From positions 1 to 13,188 of the forward strand of contig JACPPX010000050.1 in NCBI GenBank assembly GCA_016190785.1: 13,188 bases of DNA, written 5' to 3'. Made by a program: the position numbers and the translations under genes. The DNA is from Chloroflexota bacterium (GTDB lineage: Bacteria; Chloroflexota; Anaerolineae; UBA7937; JACPPX01). Shown here piece after piece: positions 6,376 to 12,233 of this stretch. The notes below the pieces were generated by a model. That model worked only from the letters and a program-made list of their open reading frames with translations, was not told the origin of the DNA and made no database searches. How positions within the stretch are numbered: position 1 is the first letter of the stretch; every line of letters starts with the position of its first letter.

Positions 6376-6803
6376 GGGGCCTCTTGGATCACTGACTCGT
6401 ACTTGGAGGGGCAGCGGACAAAGAGGGTATCGGCGCGAAAGATGCCATCCCCGCCGTAGATCCCCTCCACCACTGCGCTCTCCCCTTCGTAGAAGGTATC
6501 GGGGGGGACATCGTTGTAGATCACGGGGATGGCTTGATCCCCCTTGACCATGTTGAAACGGAGGGTGAGTGTCGACGGCTCCCACTGGATTGTGGACTTG
6601 TCCACGACACCGTTGAGCCGCACCGCCTGGTCATAGGCGGCGGGACCCTTGGCCAGGAGCTCATCCACCTCCAGATAATAAACGCCGGAAGTCTGGAGGG
6701 CACTGGTTATTAAGAAAAGGATAGCCGCGGCCACAATCGCCCCGCCAATCAAGAAACGATTGAGCCGGGGGAAGGGATTAGGAAAACGAGTGATGTTTCG
6801 CAT
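6372..6803 (-). CDS. ccmE: Heme chaperone CcmE, CxxxY type
   Basis: This 143-aa CcmE is an extracytoplasmic heme chaperone that carries heme covalently between CcmC/D and CcmF. One N-terminal membrane anchor (about residues 17-36) precedes an OB-fold beta barrel (about 42-128; YYLEVDELL, VRLNGVVDKSTI, LRFNMVKGD, IPVIYNDVPPDTFYEGESAVVEG). The heme-attachment site is CPSKY (Cys131, Tyr135), not the His-x3-Tyr of E. coli CcmE. A Cys-x3-Tyr variant is known from archaea and some sulfate-reducing bacteria and has been associated with loss of CcmH. Length is typical. AAAGG just upstream (6813-6817) is the likely ribosome binding site. It is first in the - strand operon and overlaps ccmF by 4 bp, implying translational coupling. 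Confidence 0.93.
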   Translation of the reverse strand: MRNITRFPNPFPRLNRFLIGGAIVAAAILFLITSALQTSGVYYLEVDELLAKGPAAYDQAVRLNGVVDKSTIQWEPSTLTLRFNMVKGDQAIPVIYNDVPPDTFYEGESAVVEGIYGGDGIFRADTLFVRCPSKYESVIQEAP

Positions 6804-7090
6804 CGCTTTTTACCTTTATATTATGACCAAAACCACTCTTTGACCCTGCAAAAACACTCAATAATAATTCTATGCTCAGCTGCCAGTGCTGTCAATCTTT
6901 GTCCAGGCTGAGACCCAGCCCACCTATTTGTGAAACCATTCACTATCTATATATAGAGTTTAGGATGGCGGTGGTCGTCGGAATAGGGAATAAAGTCCCG
7001 AATTATGAGGACAAAGGCCATCGGCGAAAAGGACTCCAGTAAGTCAGGTTTAGGTCAAGAGAAAGTGGTAAAATTATAGTGAGGGGATAG
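6804..7090. other. Divergent intergenic region between ccmE and the radical SAM gene
   Basis: No gene fits in these 287 bp. On the - side, an AT-rich stretch (about 6811-6827) immediately before ccmE could hold its -10 region, but I find no clear -35. On the + side there are AT-rich promoter-like stretches near 6928-6957 and 7069-7074. A small hairpin (GGCTG 6906-6910 with CAGCC 6916-6920) and an outer inverted pair GATGGC/GCCATC (6964-6969, 7017-7022) are present. No tRNA or known riboswitch class was recognised. Confidence 0.6.
6928..6957 (+). promoter_or_regulatory. Possible promoter upstream of the radical SAM gene
   Basis: TTGTGA (6928-6933) and TATAGA (6952-6957) are 18 bases apart within a TA-rich stretch. 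Use of this promoter would give a leader of about 125 bases that includes the 6964-7022 inverted pair. A second AT-rich -10-like element, TAAAAT (7069-7074), closer to the gene, lacks a good -35. Confidence 0.3.
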
Positions 7091-8155
7091 ATGACGATTC
7101 TAACTACCCCAACCCTGGCTGAGGTCCTGGATGAAAGGACCAAAGAAGGCCAACTTTACGAACCGTTGGAGGATAATAAACTCCGCTGCCTGGCCTGTGG
7201 CCACCGTTGTCTGATTTACGAGGGGCAGCGGGGAATCTGCAAGGTGCGCTTCAACCGCGGGGGGACGCTCTATGTCCCCGCCGGGTATGTAGGCGCCCTG
7301 CAATGTGACCCCACGGAGAAGAAGCCTTTCTTCCATCTCCTCCCCGGCTCGGATACCCTGACTTTTGGCATGCTGGGGTGTGATCTTCACTGCCCTTATT
7401 GCCAGAACTGGCTGACCTCCCAGGCCCTGCGGGATCCCCAGGCCGGGGTGCTGCCGATGGAGGTCACCCCCCAGGAGTTGGCGCAGCTTGCCCAGGGTTA
7501 TGGGGCTAAGGCAGTGGGAAGTTCTTATAACGAGCCACTCATCACCGCCGAGTGGGCCTTCGAGGTTTTCAGTGTGGCCCGCGAAGCGGGACTGAAAACG
7601 GCTTTTGTCTCCAATGGCAACGCCACCCCCCAGGTCCTGGCGTACCTCCGCCCGGTTTTGGATGCCTATAAAGTGGACCTCAAGTCTATGTCCGACAAGA
7701 ACTACCGCGTGCTGGGGGCCAAACTGAGCACGGTACTGGAGACCATCCCTCGCTTGGTGGAGATGGGATACTGGGTGGAGATCGTGACTCTGGTTATCCC
7801 CAGCTTCAACGATTCGGACGAAGAACTCCGCCAGGCGGCTGATTTCTTGGTTTCCGTCTCCCCGGATATCCCCTGGCATGTCACCGCCTTCCACAAGGAT
7901 TACAAGATGACCGATCCCGACAACACCGATGCCCGCACCCTAGTCCGGGCGGCAAATATCGGGAAAGAGTCCGGACTACACTATGTTTATGCCGGGAACC
8001 TGCCGGGGATGGTGGGGGACTTTGAAAATACATACTGCCCGAACTGTTCGGCCTTGCTAATTGAACGCATTGGATACCAGATTTTGCAAGATCAACTGAC
8101 CGGGCGAGGGAAGTGTTATAAGTGTGGGGAGGTCATCCCCGGCATCTGGTCCTAA
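7091..8155 (+). CDS. amrS: AmmeMemoRadiSam system radical SAM enzyme
   Basis: This 354-aa protein belongs to the PflA-like radical SAM family found with AMMECR1 (AmrA) and Memo (AmrB) proteins; the reaction is not settled to my knowledge. Motifs: an N-terminal cysteine cluster CLACGHRC (33-40) with Cys50; the radical SAM 4Fe-4S loop GCDLHCPYCQN (Cys97, Cys101, Cys104); SYNEPLITAEW (145-155); FVSNGNAT (172-179); VDLKSMSDKNYR (195-206); TAFHKDYKM (265-273); and a C-terminal zinc-ribbon-like pair CPNC (316-319) and CYKC (342-345). The length and both cysteine clusters match the family. GAGGGG (about 7081-7086) before the ATG serves as ribosome binding site. No AmrA or AmrB gene is in the window. 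It ends at a bidirectional terminator. Confidence 0.93.
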   Translation: MTILTTPTLAEVLDERTKEGQLYEPLEDNKLRCLACGHRCLIYEGQRGICKVRFNRGGTLYVPAGYVGALQCDPTEKKPFFHLLPGSDTLTFGMLGCDLHCPYCQNWLTSQALRDPQAGVLPMEVTPQELAQLAQGYGAKAVGSSYNEPLITAEWAFEVFSVAREAGLKTAFVSNGNATPQVLAYLRPVLDAYKVDLKSMSDKNYRVLGAKLSTVLETIPRLVEMGYWVEIVTLVIPSFNDSDEELRQAADFLVSVSPDIPWHVTAFHKDYKMTDPDNTDARTLVRAANIGKESGLHYVYAGNLPGMVGDFENTYCPNCSALLIERIGYQILQDQLTGRGKCYKCGEVIPGIWS

Positions 8156-8183
8156 CCAGCAGGATTACAGGGAGCCAAAAAAG

Positions 8184-8206
8184 AACAGCCGACACATCGG
8201 CTGTTT
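8184..8206. terminator. Bidirectional intrinsic terminator
   Basis: A perfect 9-bp stem, AACAGCCGA (8184-8192) with TCGGCTGTT (8197-8205), closes a 4-base loop. In the + direction it is followed by TTTATGTTTT; in the - direction by CTTTTTT. It can therefore end both the radical SAM gene and the convergent protease gene. The protease stop is at 8222-8224. Confidence 0.88.
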
Positions 8207-8221
8207 ATGTTTTGGGGGTTA

Positions 8222-9661
8222 TTAGCAAGAGGCCTTTCTCTGCCTGATGGGTGAGAAAGGGTTGAGAGCCCGGTCTACTGCCCGATCAGCATTTAATCGG
8301 CCGAAGCCGTACTTCGCGTCTTTGCCTGCTGGGCCTAGGTCATCTGCGGTCTTGATCAATATCCTCCACACCTGGCGGTGAGTAAGGAGCTGGTTTTGGG
8401 ACCATATAAGTCCTGCAACTCCCGCAACATGAGGCGTGGCCATAGAGGTTCCGCTGAACAGTCTGTAGGGATCTAGAGGGTCAACATCTACCCGTATACT
8501 GCTGAGGACACTTACTCCAGGTGCCACAAGGTCAAGTTGAGCACCGTAATCAGAGAAGGAGGCCCGTTTATCAAGGTTATTGGTAGCGCCCACCGCCATC
8601 ACCCGCCGGAAGCGGGCCGGCCAGTCGATCCCATTCCCATAGCCATTCCCGGCAGCGGCTATTATAAGGAGACCATTGTTCCAAGCGTAGTTCACCGCCG
8701 CGGCCACGGTCTTATTGCAATTCCCCCCCAGGCTCATGCTGATGATTTCTGCCCCATTATCCGCGGCGTATTGGATAGCCTCGGCTATATCACTCCAGGA
8801 GCACTGACCAGATGCATTGCACACTTTGAGGGGCATGATTCGGCAATTGGGACAAACTCCAGCAACTCCGGTAGCGTTGTTTGTCTCCGCAGCGGCAATG
8901 CCGGATACATGGCTGCCGTGGCTGTGGCCATTAAAAGTATGGTCATCATTAGGATCGTTGTCGTCATTCACAAAATCCCAGCCGTTTACATCATCGGCAT
9001 ACCCGTTGCCATCATCATCAAAGGGGGGATCGTCAATGTCTTCGTCAGGATTAGTCCAAATCTGTCCTGCTAGGTCGGGATGCTGGAAATCTATACCAGT
9101 GTCAATGATGGCAATGATAGTACTGGGGTCACCAGTCGTGGTGTCCCAGGCTTCGGGGGCATCAATATCCGCATCAAGTTTGCCGGCGACGCCATTAATA
9201 GTTTGCCCAGTGTTGTTCAGGTTCCACTGCTCGCCTAGAGTATAACGTGAGTCGTTGGGTTCATACGCCAATTTGGCAAAATAATTTGGCTCGGCGTACT
9301 CTACATTGGAGTCAGAGGCATATTGGGCCACTGCGGCCAGGACATCGGCGCGGGCAGGGAGGCGGATGATGTAGATCCGACCCAGCCCTTCGCTATCTCC
9401 CGGTGACACATTGGGAAAGAGAGGGAATATGCCTCGGGCGCGGAACTGGCGGCTCAGAGCATCAACCGAGGGTAGGCCGGTGGCAAGAACTCCGGCAGCC
9501 AAAGTACCGGTCAGGGCCGCGGCCTTGAACTGGACGATTATCTCCCCGGGAACGAATTCCTGGTGTGCAGGGCGGGGAGATAAATTCCCGGCTTGGGCCG
9601 CACTGCTGGCCAGGAAGAGTAAAGAAATGAAAAATAAGAGCCAGCCGTTATACTTTTGCAT
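8222..9661 (-). CDS. Secreted subtilisin-like serine protease (S8 family)
   Basis: This 479-aa secreted endopeptidase is built as a signal peptide (about 1-24, ending SSAAQA), an inhibitor-I9-like propeptide (about 37-127, starting FVPGEIIVQFK) and a subtilase domain to near the C-terminus. With Met1 at 9661, the triad is Asp187 (IIAIIDTGIDF), His248 (SHGSHVSGIAA) and Ser406 (SGTSMATPHVAG); the oxyanion Asn is about 339 (AAAGNG). An Asp-rich insert between Asp and His (NPDEDIDDPPFDDDGNGYAD) looks calcium-binding. Five cysteines in the domain (VCPNC, VCNASGQC, GGNC) suggest disulfides. It lacks a C-terminal anchor and ends in Cys. I chose the ATG at 9661; an in-frame TTG at 9670 is less likely. 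Neither has a Shine-Dalgarno. Confidence 0.95.
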   Translation of the reverse strand: MQKYNGWLLFFISLLFLASSAAQAGNLSPRPAHQEFVPGEIIVQFKAAALTGTLAAGVLATGLPSVDALSRQFRARGIFPLFPNVSPGDSEGLGRIYIIRLPARADVLAAVAQYASDSNVEYAEPNYFAKLAYEPNDSRYTLGEQWNLNNTGQTINGVAGKLDADIDAPEAWDTTTGDPSTIIAIIDTGIDFQHPDLAGQIWTNPDEDIDDPPFDDDGNGYADDVNGWDFVNDDNDPNDDHTFNGHSHGSHVSGIAAAETNNATGVAGVCPNCRIMPLKVCNASGQCSWSDIAEAIQYAADNGAEIISMSLGGNCNKTVAAAVNYAWNNGLLIIAAAGNGYGNGIDWPARFRRVMAVGATNNLDKRASFSDYGAQLDLVAPGVSVLSSIRVDVDPLDPYRLFSGTSMATPHVAGVAGLIWSQNQLLTHRQVWRILIKTADDLGPAGKDAKYGFGRLNADRAVDRALNPFSPIRQRKASC

Positions 9662-9676
9662 ATTTGGCAAAACATA

Positions 9677-9705
9677 ACTAAACCTCTAATGCTGATTTTT
9701 GTCAA
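9677..9705 (-). promoter_or_regulatory. Probable protease promoter
   Basis: A perfect TTGACA (9700-9705 on the - strand) is followed after 17 bases by TTTAGT (9677-9682), or after 18 bases by TTAGTT. Transcription would start near 9670, only about 8-10 bases before the ATG at 9661, giving a short leader with no Shine-Dalgarno. Confidence 0.4.
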
Positions 9706-9733
9706 CGGGACTTTTGGACTATATGCCTCAGGC

Positions 9734-9763
9734 TTGACTCGGTCTTGCGGAATGCGCTACAAT
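9734..9763 (+). promoter_or_regulatory. Strong sigma-70-type promoter for the 9782-12228 operon
   Basis: TTGACT (9734-9739) and TACAAT (9758-9763) are 18 bases apart. The predicted start is near 9770, and AAGGAG (9771-9776) before the ATG at 9782 is the ribosome binding site, so the leader is only about 12 bases. Confidence 0.7.
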
Positions 9764-9781
9764 GGGAATTAAGGAGATTAA

Positions 9782-10630
9782 ATGCCGCAGATTGACCTCT
9801 TCAGCCTTTTCTGGCTCTTCCTGATTATCTTCACCTTTATCCCCGCCCTGAATCGCTGGATCATCGCCAACCAGCGCAATGGCCTGATCCGGCGCATTGA
9901 ACGCAGAAGGAAGTCGCGGCTGATCACCCTTATCCACCGCCAAGAGGCGCTAAGTTTCCTGGGGATCGCCTTCTCCCGCTATATCGATATCGAGGATTCG
10001 GAGCAGATTCTGCGCGCCATCCGCTTCACCCCCGATGATCTGCCCATCGATATTGTGCTCCATACCCCGGGAGGACTGGTCCTGGCCGCGGAGCAGATCG
10101 CTTTTGCTCTAGTGCGGCACAAAGCCCCGGTGACCGTTTTCATCCCCCACTATGCTATGTCCGGGGGAACCTTTGTCGCCTTGGCCGCAGATAAAATCAT
10201 GATGGATGAGAACGCCGTGCTCGGGCCGGTGGACCCCCAGATTGGAGAGTACCCCGCAGCTTCTATTCTGACCGCGATTGAGAAAAAACCGATCGCCGAG
10301 ATCAAGGACGAGACCTTGATCCGCGCCGACATCGCCCAGAAGGCCCAGCGCCAAGTGGCCACTTCGGTGATTGCCCTCTTGCGGGCTAACGGGATGGAGG
10401 CGGAGAAGGCGGAGGAGATCACCAACCAACTGGCCTCCGGGCAGTGGACCCACGATTACCCCATCAGTGCCGAAGAGGCCAAAAACTTTGGCCTGCCGAT
10501 TACCACTGGCTTGCCGTCGGAGATTTACGAGTTAATGGACCTCTTCCCCCAGGCCGGTGGCCGCCGCCCCTCGGTGCAGTATATACCTCTACCTTATGGT
10601 CCGGAGGAAGGGCCGGGGAAGCGCCGATAA
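9782..10630 (+). CDS. Membrane-anchored ClpP-class serine protease (SDH/SppA-like)
   Basis: This 282-aa protein of the ClpP/crotonase fold matches the 'serine dehydrogenase proteinase' (SDH) family, related to SppA signal-peptide peptidases. One N-terminal membrane helix (about 8-24) is followed by a basic stretch (RRIERRRKSR, 37-46). The catalytic domain has IDIVLHTPGGLVLAAEQIA (89-107), then HYAMSGGTFVALAADKI (123-139) with Ser127 as likely nucleophile, and AVLGPVDPQIGEYP (145-158). The general base is uncertain: Lys187 lies about 60 residues after Ser127, similar to Ser-Lys spacing in SppA. The C-terminal tail is Pro/Gly/Lys-rich. SppA relatives cut remnant signal peptides or membrane proteins; a membrane quality-control role is inferred. 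It is first in a probable operon, with 16 bp to the next gene. Confidence 0.92.
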   Translation: MPQIDLFSLFWLFLIIFTFIPALNRWIIANQRNGLIRRIERRRKSRLITLIHRQEALSFLGIAFSRYIDIEDSEQILRAIRFTPDDLPIDIVLHTPGGLVLAAEQIAFALVRHKAPVTVFIPHYAMSGGTFVALAADKIMMDENAVLGPVDPQIGEYPAASILTAIEKKPIAEIKDETLIRADIAQKAQRQVATSVIALLRANGMEAEKAEEITNQLASGQWTHDYPISAEEAKNFGLPITTGLPSEIYELMDLFPQAGGRRPSVQYIPLPYGPEEGPGKRR

Positions 10631-10646
10631 TAGGACTCGGCGATTT

Positions 10647-11105
10647 ATGCTCTACTCACTCCTTAAGTGGCTGCATGTTTTATTGGCCATGATTGCCGTC
10701 GGGGCTAATATCACCTATGGCCTGTGGATAAGGCAGGCGGCGCGCAATCCGCAAAACCTTCCCTTTGTCCTGCGGGGGTTAAAATTTGTTGATGACCGAG
10801 TGGCCAACCCGGCTTATATCCTGCTGCTCATCACAGGCTTGGCCATGGTTTGGGTCGGGGGATTATCGCTCACCACTCCCTGGATCCTGCTATCCTTGAT
10901 CCTCTATGGCGCAGTAGCCACTATTGGATTAGCGGGCTACACCCCCACCTTGCGGCGGCAGATAGAGCTGTTGGAAACCTACGGCCCGCAATCCCCGGAG
11001 TACCTTGGGCTAGCTCGCCGGGGGACGGCACTGGGCATAATCACTGCTATCTTGATCGTAGCTATCGTTTTCCTGATGGTCACCAAGCCGACTTTAGGGA
11101 TGTGA
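10647..11105 (+). CDS. DUF2269-like integral membrane protein
   Basis: This 152-aa protein has four predicted membrane helices, at about residues 4-26, 53-71, 78-97 and 126-146. The N-terminal KWLHVLLAMIAVGANITYG, with His10 in the first helix, is characteristic of the DUF2269/CopD-like group of small membrane proteins; the LRGLKFVDD and YTPTLRRQ loops fit as well. The role is unknown. I chose the ATG at 10647 because the open frame upstream overlaps the protease gene and its translation is not protein-like. The ribosome binding site is weak (AGGA at 10632-10635). The next gene starts 4 bp after its stop, so it sits inside an operon. Confidence 0.82.
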   Translation: MLYSLLKWLHVLLAMIAVGANITYGLWIRQAARNPQNLPFVLRGLKFVDDRVANPAYILLLITGLAMVWVGGLSLTTPWILLSLILYGAVATIGLAGYTPTLRRQIELLETYGPQSPEYLGLARRGTALGIITAILIVAIVFLMVTKPTLGM

Positions 11106-11109
11106 AGTA

Positions 11110-12228
11110 ATGCTCTTAAAAAGACAGGTCCCCCTTTTGCTCGGGGGGCTTTTGCTTATCTGGCTGGGGCTGTGCGGCCTGACCTCCTCGGGGCGGGCGG
11201 CGAGCAAGGCTTTTCTCCTCCTCCCCAATCTCTTTCCCGATTTTCCCCTGCGCCCTCTCCGGCTTTTCACCGCCCAGCCCATAATAGAGGAAATCTTCTA
11301 TCCCACGGCGGAGGGTACAACCCGGGCCTTCATCTCTCGCCCTGGCGATTCAGGGGACCATCCGGCGGTAATTGTTTTCTTCGGCTTGAACCCCGATCTC
11401 CTGGACCCCCGGCTTCGATCCTTGGTGGATGACTTGGCCCGGGCCGGGTTCGTGGTAATGTTTCCCTATTCGGAAGGAGTAAGCGAGTATCGACTGAAAA
11501 CTAGCTATATCCAGGACCTGGTGGACGCTTTCCGGTATCTGGAGGGCCAGCCTTATGTGCGTCGGGATAAGATAGGTTATGGGGGATTCAGCCTGGGGGC
11601 CTCTTTATCCTTCGTGGCCGCGGGAGATGATAGGATCTCGGAGCGAGTATCCTTTGTAAATTTTTTCGGGGGATACTACGATGCTTACGATCTCCTCCTG
11701 GCGGTGACTACCCACACTGCAGAGGAGAATGGGGAGCGGGTTCCCTGGGAACCACATCCGGAGATGACCGCCTTTGTGCAGTTGGTTCTGCTAAACAGTT
11801 TGGAATCGAAAGAGGATTACGACCTCATCTACCGGGATTGGTACCAGGGCCAGGCGGCAGATCTTAGTCGGCTCACCCCCCAGGGACAGGCGGTCTACGA
11901 ACTGGTGAGGAACCGGGACCCGGAGCTATTCCCCGCACTTTTCGCCCAACTGCCGGAAGGGATGCGGCGAGAATTCAAAGAGATTTCCCCGCGCTATGGC
12001 CTAGATAAACTCCAGGCCCCGCTATTTATCCTCCACGATCGCGGAGATCCTTATATCCCGGTGGGGGAATCGCGGCGCTTGGCAGTCAGCCTCCCCTCCG
12101 CCCAGTACACGGAGACCGACTTATTCCAGCACGTCGTTCCCCGGGCTGCCGGCGACCTGTGGACTTTACTTGGGGAAATAGCAAAACTGTGGGGTTATCT
12201 TTATCAGTTGCTCTTGGTTGCCGAGTGA
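11110..12228 (+). CDS. Membrane-anchored dienelactone-hydrolase-like alpha/beta hydrolase
   Basis: This 372-aa protein starts with a hydrophobic segment (about 8-26) that is either an uncleaved anchor or a signal peptide. The alpha/beta hydrolase domain follows: beta strand HPAVIVFFGLN (84-94) with the oxyanion region, DDLARAGFVVMFPYSEG, the nucleophile elbow GYGGFSLGASLS (156-167; Ser161 in GFSLG), the acid FILHDRGDPYIPVGES (Asp313) and His341 in DLFQHVVPRA. The fold and the triad Ser161-Asp313-His341 fit dienelactone hydrolase relatives. An insert of about 110 residues between 190 and 300 makes it larger than the usual 230-aa cytosolic enzymes. Substrate is unknown; an extracytoplasmic esterase is the safest call. 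It is last in the operon and converges on the cysteine desulfurase gene with a 5-bp gap and no hairpin. Confidence 0.88.
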   Translation: MLLKRQVPLLLGGLLLIWLGLCGLTSSGRAASKAFLLLPNLFPDFPLRPLRLFTAQPIIEEIFYPTAEGTTRAFISRPGDSGDHPAVIVFFGLNPDLLDPRLRSLVDDLARAGFVVMFPYSEGVSEYRLKTSYIQDLVDAFRYLEGQPYVRRDKIGYGGFSLGASLSFVAAGDDRISERVSFVNFFGGYYDAYDLLLAVTTHTAEENGERVPWEPHPEMTAFVQLVLLNSLESKEDYDLIYRDWYQGQAADLSRLTPQGQAVYELVRNRDPELFPALFAQLPEGMRREFKEISPRYGLDKLQAPLFILHDRGDPYIPVGESRRLAVSLPSAQYTETDLFQHVVPRAAGDLWTLLGEIAKLWGYLYQLLLVAE

Positions 12229-12233
12229 TCCTG

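Noticed and set aside
6376..6585. Upstream open frame that would extend ccmF by 70 codons to an ATG at 6585.
   Set aside because: It lies inside ccmE in another frame and translates to Arg/Pro/Gly-rich sequence with no family resemblance. The GTG at 6375 starts at the conserved CcmF N-terminus.
6964..7022. The GATGGC/GCCATC pair as a tRNA or c-di-GMP riboswitch.
   Set aside because: No T-arm or anticodon-arm pattern and no conserved GEMM core sequence are present; only loosely spaced inverted repeats remain.
7100..7894. 264-codon - strand open frame opposite the radical SAM gene.
   Set aside because: It mirrors a high-GC coding sequence, has no recognisable domain, and the opposite strand encodes a clear radical SAM protein.
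8537..9073. Long + strand open frame of 178 codons opposite the protease gene.
   Set aside because: It is antisense to the well-supported subtilase catalytic domain and is an Ile/Val-rich shadow of its Asp-rich codons, with no ribosome binding site or promoter.
10557..10646. N-terminal extension of the DUF2269-like gene by 30 codons.
   Set aside because: It overlaps the end of the upstream protease gene, its sequence is not membrane-like, and the ATG at 10647 begins the conserved first helix.
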